Shown here piece after piece: positions 1 through 9,371 of a DNA stretch of 64,000 nucleotides. How positions within the stretch are numbered: position 1 is the stretch's first letter; the number at the start of each line of letters is the position of its first letter. Both the position numbers and the translations under genes were made by a program. Source of the DNA: Metarhizium brunneum (lineage: Eukaryota > Ascomycota > Sordariomycetes > Hypocreales > Clavicipitaceae); contig NC_089428.1 of assembly GCF_013426205.1 (NCBI RefSeq), positions 186,001-250,000 on the forward strand, in the 5' to 3' direction. The notes beneath the pieces were generated by a model. The model had not been told where the DNA came from, did no database searches, and worked only from the letters and a program-made list of their open reading frames with translations.

Positions 1-364
1 ACAGCCCGGCGCCGTTCGGTGCAGGCAATTGACATATTGACAGTCTGGTGAGTGTAGAATCAATTCAGCGGGCGCAGTATGTAGGAACGGGGCGGCATGC
101 AAGGCCCCCCGTCTCACGCGACACCAAAAGCTTGAGGCCGGCTGATGTTGCCATTGTCCATCTTGTTCTTGTTGGAGTTTGGTTAATACGATGAGATGCG
201 GTTAAGAAACATGTCACTAAGTGAATATATAATGTGGTCGTTCCCTCGCTGAAAACTAGAGAATACATCAAGTCACTTACACCATTCCAAGCATCGCCTC
301 AAGCTGACATCACAACATCAGCGATAACATCATCATCATCACCATCATAAAAAAAAAAACAACC
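1..364. other. Intergenic; upstream region of the AsnRS-like gene
   Basis: No coding region is recognised here. An AT-rich TATA-like stretch lies near 225-232, about 130 bases before the ATG at 365. The bases just before the ATG are CA-rich with a run of A, a common fungal 5' leader, and the start context (aaccATGg) is good. Confidence 0.4.
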
Positions 365-1525
365 ATGGCTGCACACGTCGAGACAACCCGACCCAGAGAG
401 CTGAATGAGCGTCTCACGGGAGAGCTGCTGCCTGCCAGAGGCGCCTCCATCCAGCCCGCGGACGGCAAGAAGTCAGTGCCGCGCCTCTGGGATCTCGGAG
501 ACGCATTCGCCGTGTCTGCCCTCAAGTCTCCATGGTACCAGTCGCTGTTCGACATCCAGAGCACCTTCTTCCACGCCTCCATCGACTTCTTCCGCAAGCC
601 CGACCTCGACTACAGCTACCTGCTGGTGCCGCTGACCACGGGCAGCATCAGCTCGCCCATGGGCCTGGGGTCCGACTCGATGCCCGTGTCCATCAAGCTG
701 CACGGCGAGGACACGTACCTCGCCGACTCGCAGCAGTTCCTCCTCGAGTACGCCCTCCGGTACAACGACAAGGCCCAGGGCGCCTACTACGTCGGCACCA
801 GCTGCCGCGGCGAGGACCACGACAGCACCCACCTCAACCAGTTCTGCCACGTCGAGTGCGAGCTGCGCGGCGGCCTCGGCGCCGGCATGGACGTGGCCAA
901 CCGCTACATCGTCGCCGTGACCGAGGAGCTGCTCCGCCGGCACGGCGACGCCATCAAGGCCCAGGCCGGCTCGACGCAGCACATGACGGACCTGCTGCAG
1001 CTGTTTGCCCGCAACGGAAACAAGTTCCCCACCATCACGCTGGACGAGGCCCTGCGCCTGCCCGAGATGCAGAAGGGCGAGGGCACCATGTGGGAGTACA
1101 CCGTCGCCGGCCGCCCCGAGTGCGGCCGCTCGCTCAAGCGCAAGGGGGAGCAGGCCCTCGTCGCCCGCTTCGGCGGCGCCTGCTGGGTCGTCGAGATGGA
1201 CCACCTCGGCGTGCCCTTTTACCAGGCCTACACCGACGCCACGGCCAGCAAGGCCCTCTGCGGCGACCTGCTGCTGGGCCTGGGCGAGGTCGTCGGCTGC
1301 GGGAACCGGCACACCACGGCCGACGAGGCCCTGGCCGCTCTGAAGCAGCACGACGTCGACCCCGCCTGCTACGCCTGGTACGTTGAGATGCGCAAGTTCA
1401 AGGCCCTCAACACGACCGGCTGGGGTATCGGGTCTGAGAGGTTCCTGAGCTGGGTCTTGCAGCATGACGACGTGCGAGATGTCCAGCTTCTGCCTAGGCT
1501 CAAGGGGCTCAACTGCGCTCCTTGA
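365..1525 (+). CDS. Stand-alone class II aminoacyl-tRNA synthetase-like catalytic core (AsnRS/AspRS family)
   Basis: The single exon encodes 386 residues. Two class IIb synthetase landmarks are visible: a motif-2-like strand HLNQFCHVECEL (around residue 158) and a motif 3 of the form GWGIGSERFLSWVL near residue 350, followed by a PR..G segment as in AsnRS/AspRS. Ordinary fungal AsnRS is about 550-600 residues and carries an N-terminal OB-fold anticodon-binding domain; that domain is absent, so this is a catalytic core only. Family knowledge: such truncated paralogues include the archaeal asparagine synthetase related to AsnRS, which amidates aspartate instead of charging tRNA. By inference this protein activates aspartate, asparagine or a similar acid as an adenylate for a non-translational purpose. 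A Thr-type asparaginase gene lies 5 kb away. The ATG at 365 is the first in frame and has a good context. Family placement is firm; substrate is unknown. Confidence 0.82.
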   Translation: MAAHVETTRPRELNERLTGELLPARGASIQPADGKKSVPRLWDLGDAFAVSALKSPWYQSLFDIQSTFFHASIDFFRKPDLDYSYLLVPLTTGSISSPMGLGSDSMPVSIKLHGEDTYLADSQQFLLEYALRYNDKAQGAYYVGTSCRGEDHDSTHLNQFCHVECELRGGLGAGMDVANRYIVAVTEELLRRHGDAIKAQAGSTQHMTDLLQLFARNGNKFPTITLDEALRLPEMQKGEGTMWEYTVAGRPECGRSLKRKGEQALVARFGGACWVVEMDHLGVPFYQAYTDATASKALCGDLLLGLGEVVGCGNRHTTADEALAALKQHDVDPACYAWYVEMRKFKALNTTGWGIGSERFLSWVLQHDDVRDVQLLPRLKGLNCAP

Positions 1526-3538
1526 GGGGGACAACTTGTGTGCGACGAAAAGTTGTATATATCGGTCGGAGTTGTATATTTTAGCTTATTGCGAGTGGCA
1601 ACCATGGGCAATCTAGAAAAAGAAGAATAAAACTATTATTACACCAGACGACCGGCTTTGACGGAGCCGTCTATTCTCTACCATACTACAGTGTATTAAC
1701 GTATACGTCTTGATTGGTGAACGTGATTCTGCCACGGATTATAGATGGCGCAGTATTAAAAACGATCTGGTCAAATGTCCATTTGTTGAAGCGCAATACT
1801 TGGTGATATCCTCCTCTAAACTGTGACACGTGACTTGATTGTGTATGTACTTTAGTCTGTGAATTTGAACAACATGTTGGCAAAATACCAGCACTGCTGT
1901 GTTGTATGAGATAATGAGACCCATCTCATGAGACTGAATGCGCCTGCTTGTGTTGCGCCGTTTGGTCCGTTCGGTCGCGTGAGCAATTGCCGTCCCTTTG
2001 CGGTATTCCATCGTGTGAGCAATTGCCGTCTCCGTGCGCCGATCTGTCGTGGCAGCAATTGCCGCCCATGTCAATGGCAGATCATGGCAACGCTCCCCTG
2101 CAAAAGGATCTCCGCAAATGGAGCTGTTCATGGCTCGGCACCCGGGACACACATGCCACCATGGACAGGCCACAGTCTGGATGTGGTGCCGAATCGATGG
2201 GGATGGGGGCGGAGCAGCCTTGGCGTTTGACAAGGCGGCAGTTGCCTTATGCGGAAACAATTTGAGATCTCTTGATAACTACATCTTTGCTGGCTACACC
2301 TCTTCCCACTCGACTTGTACTTGCCACCTTTGGGCGTGTTTCGACTTTTGGACCACTCCATCTTTGTCTGTGCAACGGGTTAGAATGGCCACATGTCCAT
2401 CGGGACCTCACGAGTGAGAACGGACAAAGCACATTGGCGCCATGGCCGGCTAATGAGCGACTGGAGCTCATAATAATGCTTGTTATGCGGGTGAGACTAG
2501 TTTGCCAAACGTGTCCTTCGCCCCGCCAAGGGACCTTTGCGGCCAAAAGCCCCCGGGGCGAAAAAACACACATGAGAACATACGATGAAGAAAAGAGGGG
2601 AGAGGCTAGTCTCTTTGCACTTCTCCTCACACGATCGGGACCTTTGAAATTAATAATACGAAGGGTCTGTACGGAGTACATACGTAAGAACAAAAAAGCT
2701 GGCGACCATGGCTCTGGAGTTCATGCGAGATTGATTGCTGGCGCGCTCGTAAAGGGGGGCGCACGGCCCCACATGATGTTGCTACCCGTGTCGCAGCCCC
2801 ACCCACTCGCGCCTGGTCCGAATTTCCGCGCACGACCAACCAATCGAAGTCGCGGGGAAGGAGCGGGTACTGCCGAGGCAATGGACGCGAGTACGTACTG
2901 CCGGGCACGCTGCTGCCGGTGGCGTTTGGCACGTCGCAGCGACGACAGCCGACCTTCCCGGCCCGGAAGTCTGCGCCAGCCGAGAACCGGCTTAGCGCAC
3001 GGGGCTTTATGCTTGACTGGTTTGTGCTCCGTACATAAGTTGTGAGTCAGCTCGACTGCTCGCACGCTGGGGGCCCTGCATGGCGCAGTGTTGCATCGCA
3101 GCCATGGATCGTCTATCCCACTGACTCGCACGGCGCTGGAGTTGCAGGGTTTGTTGGCAGCACCTGCTTGTGTCCGCTTGTGGCCGGCGCCGGGGACGGG
3201 CCAGTCTGCGCGGAGGACCTGCGGCGCCATTGTACAAACCAACAATCACCAATACAATAGTGCAAAGCTTCCGAGTATTTTGAGTACTACCACGCAACTT
3301 GGAGATCATGGCATTATAGAATAACTATTTTTTCAGGTGTAAAATCGTACCCGTTCAAAAAGTAGGTGTGCTGGACAAGGTTGTGTGCCGTCGTCAATGG
3401 TTGGTGGGGGACGGCAAACGGCCACACACACCAGAGAGAGTAGATAAATATCTCGACAAGCCAAGACGTGTGCTTCTTATTTGCCCCCCCTTTCCCATTT
3501 CCTCGTCTCTTTTCCACCTCTCCCCAAAATTAAACGCC
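1526..3538. other. Intergenic, 2 kb
   Basis: No conserved protein is recognised on either strand; the short reading frames lack family motifs. The stretch holds a three-unit 36-bp periodic repeat (1977-2084, listed separately). It also holds the presumed 3' end of the AsnRS-like gene and a pyrimidine-rich leader (about 3480-3530) before the next gene. Confidence 0.5.
1977..2084. repeat. Three degenerate 36-bp units carrying palindrome GCAATTGC
   Basis: The 8-base palindrome gcaattgc occurs at 1983-1990, 2019-2026 and 2055-2062, with exactly 36 bases between successive copies. The first two are embedded in gtgagcaattgccgtc, the third in a variant. Unit flanks are only partly conserved, and a possible fourth, more decayed unit precedes at 1941-1976. 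It may be an old tandem duplication or a set of dyad-symmetric protein-binding sites; no function can be assigned. Confidence 0.6.
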
Positions 3539-4159
3539 ATGTCTACGACAGCCCAGAAACCCCTCCCCATCATCCATCTCAATGGCTTCCCGGGGACGGG
3601 CAAGCTCACCGTCGCGAAATGTCTGCAGAAGATGCTAGGGCCTCACGGCCGCCTGGTTCACAACCACCTGCTCATCAACCCGGCCGACGCCGTGCTGCAC
3701 CGCACCGAGCCGGGATACCAGGACCTGCGGCGCGCTATCCGCAGCGCCGTCTTCTCGTCTCTGGCGCAGAGCGCCGCCACCCACGACTTTGCCTACCTCT
3801 TCACCGACTTCCAGTCCAGCGACCCCGTCGGCAGCGCCACGTGCGCCGAATACCTGAGCGCAGCGCGCGCCAGAGGGTGCTCGCTCGTGTCCGTCGTCAT
3901 GAGCTGCGACGAGGCCGCCAATGTCGAGAGGCTAATCACGTCGGAGCGCCAGGCGCATGGAAAGATTGTCGACCGCGAGCTGCTTGGCAAGTTTCGCAGC
4001 GGCGTGGATATTCACCGGTTTGACGGTCCGGACCACGCCAGCCTAGAGCTGGACGTGACGCAGTTGAGTGCCGAGGAGGCGGCGCACCGGATTCTGCAGC
4101 ACGTGTTCAGGACTTGTCCCGAGGTTGAACGGGCCGTGGCGGGTGGGAAGGCATCATGA
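3539..4159 (+). CDS. P-loop NTPase / small-molecule kinase-like protein
   Basis: The single exon encodes 206 residues. A Walker A loop GFPGTGKLT sits at residues 16-24, right after a short hydrophobic strand (PIIHLN), the layout of AAA_33 / chloramphenicol-phosphotransferase-like kinases. The ATG at 3539 is chosen because it puts the P-loop strand at the N terminus as in that fold and follows a pyrimidine-rich leader; an upstream in-frame extension would need a non-ATG start. The middle has a TDFQSSDP segment and a lid-like basic region (ERQAHGKIVDRELLGKFR), which is plausible for an ATP-dependent phosphotransferase. Likely a soluble cytoplasmic enzyme phosphorylating a small molecule; substrate unknown. 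It runs head-on toward the MFS gene, whose stop is 150 bases downstream. Confidence 0.8.
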   Translation: MSTTAQKPLPIIHLNGFPGTGKLTVAKCLQKMLGPHGRLVHNHLLINPADAVLHRTEPGYQDLRRAIRSAVFSSLAQSAATHDFAYLFTDFQSSDPVGSATCAEYLSAARARGCSLVSVVMSCDEAANVERLITSERQAHGKIVDRELLGKFRSGVDIHRFDGPDHASLELDVTQLSAEEAAHRILQHVFRTCPEVERAVAGGKAS

Positions 4160-4309
4160 CGGCGCAAATAGCTGCAAGGTACTCATAATAGACATTGTTC
4201 ATGTTCATTCTCTGGACGGTACTGGTGTGATGTTGGGGAAATGATCGTATTATTGTGAAACTACTAGATGTGGATGGATGATTGTACAAGTATGGCAGCA
4301 GCGTCTGCG

Positions 4310-6550
4310 TCAGCCGTCAGAGTCGTCCGTGTCCCCCATGAGGTCCTCCATCTCCGTCACACTGCCTGGCTCTGCGGTGTCTGGCGCTTCTTGCACAACT
4401 TGGCCGTCGGAAACGCCAATGAAGCCAAATATTATAAGAACTGACAGGGTAATCACCAGCCCGAATAGGACGATGAAACCCGTACGATATGCGTTGACCA
4501 CTGAGTCTAGAGTTAGCATCCACTCGCACATGCTCCCAATAGAAGCTGTTGCCTACCTTGAGCCCGGAGTGGCTCCTCTAGAGTTTGCAAGTTGTCCATG
4601 TTCAAGCGGACACTGTCAATTTTCTGATTTCGCATGAGTGAACAGGCCTTCATCTTGTCATGTGCGCTTCCAGGCGACTCACCTTTTTGATCTCTTCCGA
4701 AGTCATGAATGGCCGCATGGTCTGTTGGAATACGTTTTGCACAATGGTCGTGCTGATGGACGTTGCTGTGAAGCCGCCCAGGGACCTCATCATGATGAAG
4801 CCACCATTCAGAGTAGCATGGTTGTTGCGATCGCTCATTCCGAGCAGAAGCAGCAACGCACTTGGAGCCATCATGCCGACGCCCAGAATCGGCATCGCGA
4901 GACAGAGGTTATACAGCGCACCCGGAGTCTCGGTCCTCGGAAGGATGGTTGCCATGACCATGAGCCCTGCAGCACCACAGAGCAGCATTACCTGACTGAT
5001 TCGTAGCGTTGGCTTGGGGGTTTCAAGCCTAGCAATCGTCGCCCCAGAAATCGCACTGACAATCGTGAAGGCGATGGATGGCGCGACAAGGTGAGTGCTG
5101 GCTTGCCCTGGAGTCTCGAGCAACACGGCTTGGAAGAAGAATGTAACGTTATACATGACCTTGGTAAGGTTCAATGTTAGTATGTGATGAGCAACGCTTA
5201 CAAACGCGCGATGCCTCTAAAGCTTTTTTTTAGACTTACAATGTAATTAATGATGGATAAGAAGAAGGCGTTAATCATAATGTTTCTGAAAGGAAACTGG
5301 ACCAGGACCAGAGGAAGGACTGGCTTCTGGGCGTTTGCCTCGACTCGAACGAGGGCGTACACCGTACAGGGGAATAGAAACAAGGCCAGCAAAACGAAAG
5401 GGTTCGTCCAGGGGAGCACGTTTCCGGCGGTTCCCAAAACAAACACCAACAACAGGAGAGAGATGACCTAGACGGGTACAGTTATATTAGCGCTGCCGGA
5501 AATAGATGGGCACCAGAAGCGTCGACGCACGAGAACAAGAGCACCGGTCCAATCGAACAAACTGAGAAGACGTCGGCCTTCTGTTGTGTCATCACGCGAA
5601 CTCGTATCCTCGGATGCCTCGATTGTCCAAGGTATGAAAAAATACACCATGACGAGAGTGACGAGGGCAAAAGGGAGCTGAATCTAGAGGCGGTGTCAGC
5701 TTCGATGACCAAGGAGACAAAAAAAAAAAAAACTGGCATACGGACAACGCACCTTGTACAACCAGCTCCAACCAAATCGGTCGACAATGGTACCTCCCGA
5801 AACCGACCCGAGCCTACAGACAAAAGTAAGCACATGACACGGCAGTGTGCCAAAAGGTAGAGAGGGTCAAGGGCTGGGATAAATACGCTGAAGCTGATCC
5901 AAAATTTACATAGTTCATCGACTGATAATAGCCTCGCTTCTTCACGCCAACAAGGTCAGTCAACACGACGGAGCCTATCTCCGTCACAAGTTAGAAATCG
6001 ACAAGACTCCCATGCTTGTGTGCAAGTTTGTAGCATACCCATAATGGTCAACCCCGACGAGGCGAGTCCGCAGACGCACCTCGCCAGAATCAGGCAGGTC
6101 CAGGAGGGCGCGGCGGCAGCCAGGCCGATGCCGAGCAGGAACAGCGCAGCGCACGACAGGTAGATGGCCTTGCGGCCGATGCAGTCGGACAGGCTGGCAT
6201 AGAGCGGCTGGACGGTGATGGAGCAGACCAAGAAGGCGGTGACGGGCCAGGTCGAGACATTGGTCCGGTTGAAGTGCGAGGCGACGGCGACGTGGGCAGA
6301 CGACGACAGGCTGGCGTCGACGGCGGTCATCTGCCGGGCTGGTTAGCGACGCCGGCGGGAACGGGCGCCAAGAGGGAAAGGGACTTGCAAAGTTGGAGAC
6401 GAGGATGGCTACAGAGAGGCGGGCAGATCAGCAGACGTCCGGTCGACCTGGGCGCGGGTGTGGCAGAGCCATCGACGTACCAGCTATGCTGAGATAGAAG
6501 CGCGTGGTGTTTGCCTGTGGCCGGCTGGCGTGTTGGAAGCGGACGGCCAT
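4310..6550 (-). CDS. MFS multidrug/metabolite exporter, 10 exons
   Basis: The spliced model has 548 residues. Exons in transcription order: 6550-6481, 6408-6389, 6330-6039, 5974-5887, 5813-5753, 5683-5531, 5467-5240, 5159-4683, 4623-4557, 4500-4310. The joined protein has the major-facilitator layout: TM1 ending in MTAVDASLSSSAHV, motif A-like LYASLSDCIGRKAIYLS, a segment GVKKRGYYQSMN followed by LGSVSGGTIVDRFGW, then many hydrophobic helices and a hydrophilic acidic C-terminal tail. It is probably a plasma-membrane or vacuolar exporter of DHA type; substrate unknown. Exon 2 is a 20-nt micro-exon whose 3' intron starts with GC (gcaagt) instead of GT. In exon 4 the nearer donor gtaaat breaks the frame, so gtattt at 5886 was used. 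Branch points (tactaac, gctgat) support several introns. Confidence 0.85.
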
Positions 6551-6707
6551 GGGGGGCGGGTTGGGCGAGAAGGACAGTCGACAAGCAAAAGAAGCACAGG
6601 AAAACGAGTGTAAAACAATGAATCGTCTTGATTGAGTGATACAGCAGGGCCGTGGATAAAACCCAGAGTGAAAACATGCAAGGGCCATATTCGATCAATG
6701 CTTATGT

Positions 6708-8547
6708 CTACATGCTGCCAGACTGGACGCCAGCCGGCCCGCCCAGCTTCTCCCGCAACCCGTCGGCCACACAGCGCAGGCCGTCGAGATCCCAGCTCCT
6801 GGGCCCCAGGGCGGCCGTAAACTCTGCATCGTGCGTACCAGATGCAAAAGGAGCAGGGCTGGGCCAGTGGTGGTCGGGGAACGACGAGGCCACCAGCACC
6901 TCGCCGCGCCCAGCCGCCGCCGGGTCCACCAGCAGGGACCAGCTCCGGGCACTGGGGCTGCGGGGGCCGCTACAGGGGCTCCGGGGGCCCTCCAGCTGCA
7001 AGGCCTCCCGCAGGCCGCCCTGCAGGGCCCCCCACAGCGCCCCAACCGCCCCCTGCGCCTCGGCCTCGCCCACCAGGAGCAGCCCGCGCCGGCCACTCTG
7101 CCGACATGCACCATCTCCCACGCCCGCCCGCCGAATCACCATGGACGTCTCGTGGAACATGGCCGTGTGCCTCTCGGCGCTGTCCTTGCCGTCCTCGCCC
7201 CCGTCTTCCCCTTCGGAATCGCGTCGGATGTGCACCGGGAACAGGTGGCCGCCGTCGCCGCCGGGCCAAGTCATCATGGCCACATCCGACACGGGCGACC
7301 CGACAAGCTCGACCAGAGCCTTTGCGGCGCGTCGCAGGGTGCCAAACAGGGCAAACACCTGCTCCCTGTCCATGTCGGCGAGACTGGCGCCCTTGAGCTG
7401 GAACGTCAGCTGGCCCGGCCGCGTCGGGTGCTTGGACACGCCGATGCGCAGCAGGTCGTCGTCGTAGCAGCACAGGGGGCCGATGACGGGCATGGTGCAG
7501 CGAAGCAGCCCGACGTGTCGCTCGCATCGCGCCGCGTCGCCCGCCGAGGCCGTGTTGAAGATCCTGCTGTTGCACTGGGCCGTCTGCTCGCCGTCCGACG
7601 TGATGGCGATGACGCCGCACGAGATGGACGGGCAGCGCCGCGTCGCCTCCCAGACGGCCTGCTCGACGGCCCGGGCGATACCAGCGCCGCCCCGGTACAA
7701 GTTGGCGATGCGGCCGGCCAGCATGCTCGTCATGATGGCCTCGCCTCCGCCGCTGCTGTAGAAATTAAAGAATCCGTTAGCGAGGCGCGCCGAGGCCACG
7801 GGGCGCATCTAGTCACACAACGTACCATGCCACGGCTACCCGCTCGTCCGCGTACAGCCCGGAGCCCAGGATGGCCGTGTCGCCCACCCTCCCGACGGGC
7901 TTCATGGTCATGCCGCCGGTGGAATTGGCCGCGGCGACGTTGCCGCGCGCATCCAGCACCACGGCGCCGACGGTGCCGTGCTCAGACGCGTCGGGCCGCT
8001 TCTGGCGCCAGTAGCTCAGCCGTCGCTCCGTGCCAAAGTAGCCGTTGTCCACCGTTTCCAGCCCCAGCCGACGCGCGAGCTGGTCGCCGCCGACGCCCGC
8101 CATCAACACGGGCGCCGTCGGGCCTCGCCGGTCGAGCATCGCCCGCGCCAGCCTGACCGGGTTCTTGGTCGTCCGCAGGCAGACCGCCGCGCGGTACGCA
8201 GAGTCTGCGCCGTTGACGATGCCCGCCTCGAGCTAGTGACGCTCAAGACTCCATGTTAGCTGATAGATGGACGTGCGTGATGCCGTCGGTGCAAAGGGGA
8301 TTCGGCGCACCTCGAAGCCGCCGTCCATGTTCACGGCGGACCCCTTGCCCGCGTTGAACTCGGGGAAGTCCTCCAGCTCCGCCACCACCTCGGCCGCCAC
8401 GTCGACGGCCGTGGCGCCCTGCCGGAGAGAGGCTTCGGCCTTGCTGACCAAGGTGTCGAGGAAGGCGTTGGTGGCTTCGAAGCTCGCGGCGTCGCCTACC
8501 CACGACTCCGAGGCGCCTCCGTGGAGGACGATTCCTACGGGACCCAT
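6708..8547 (-). CDS. Thr-type asparaginase / isoaspartyl peptidase fused to an extra C-terminal domain
   Basis: Three exons (8547-8311, 8232-7826, 7755-6708) give 563 residues. The N-terminal half is an Ntn-hydrolase of the asparaginase-2 family: IVLHGGA at residues 6-12, FNAGKGS around 64-70, and the autocleavage/catalytic site HGTVGAVVLD with Thr166 as the expected new N-terminal nucleophile. A SGGGEAIMTS segment and the usual closing beta region follow. Known members are about 310-330 residues and hydrolyse asparagine or isoaspartyl peptides after self-cleavage. Here about 270 further residues follow, with a Cys pair (GPLCCYDDDLLRIGVSKHP) and a GGHLFPVHIRR segment. I do not recognise this part; a HIT-like fold is only a weak guess. 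It lies 157 bases upstream of, and on the same strand as, the MFS gene. The ATG at 8547 is chosen because it directly precedes the first beta strand. Confidence 0.85.
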
Positions 8548-9371
8548 GGAATCTCGTGCTTTGGGCGAGGGACAAGGCTGCGCAAAATGGTGTAAATGGG
8601 TCAATCGTGGAAACGTGTAATCTTGAGGTCGGACAGAGACGCTGTCCACGCGGGCTGCTCTGAAACTAAATATCCGACGGGCTGGCGCGGATGCTTCGAA
8701 TGTGACTTGCCCCGGCCAGCCTGCAAGGCCACCAGCTGCAAAGGAAGTCGGCGTCTGTGATCCTGGTGACTAGCCTCGACGGAAGACTCCAATTATATGT
8801 ACCCACCAGTAATATCTGGGCCTCGGTGAGCTTCCAGGTGGGTGTGAATCTGTGTCCATTGCCCGGCGCCACCATAAAGCATCATGGCTCAATTCATTTA
8901 CCGACAGTCTTTGGTATCAAAGGTCCTTTTCCTCGGGGCCTAGCCGACGAAAGAGACATGAATGCCAATAGGCCAAGAAACACGGAATAGCCAAGGCTTA
9001 GTGACTCAGAAGCATGCTGGATTTACAATTATCACACATCCCAATGCGCCGTCAAAAATGGTCAAGTACCACTAGGTACCAAGGCATCCAAAAGACGTTA
9101 CTTTTACCCATGGCACCAACGCCGCCAAAATTCTCGACATGATGCATGTACCACTTGCTTTTGCGTACCTGAAGGTTCAAGCGAGGCCGTAGAATTCAAG
9201 TCTTTGGAAGACGGTAGTTTCTACTAGACTACCTCGGCGTGTCTTCATACATCTGCCACCACCACTACGCCAGGTCTCTCCCTGCTCCTGCTCCTGCTTC
9301 TGCAGTCCACAGACGCCGTCATTGGATCATCTGGTGTCTGGTACACCCAAATCTAGACACTTCAATGTTGC
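8548..9371. other. Intergenic, about 0.8 kb
   Basis: Contains the presumed promoter of the asparaginase-fusion gene and the 3' end of the OPT gene, both read leftward. I see no RNA gene, repeat or conserved reading frame. Confidence 0.4.

Noticed and set aside
473..1534. Long antisense open frame (353 codons) across the AsnRS-like gene
   Set aside because: Low-complexity Val/Ala/Gly/Leu-rich translation with no motifs. It is a GC-rich shadow of the real gene, whose synthetase motifs are clear.
5887..5910. Donor gtaaat at 5909 for MFS exon 4
   Set aside because: It breaks the frame and removes the conserved NFGSASALGSVSGG segment; the donor gtattt at 5886 keeps both.
6831..8156. 441-codon plus-strand frame across the asparaginase gene
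   Set aside because: Arg/Pro/Ala-rich shadow of the GC-rich minus-strand gene; it crosses that gene's supported introns.
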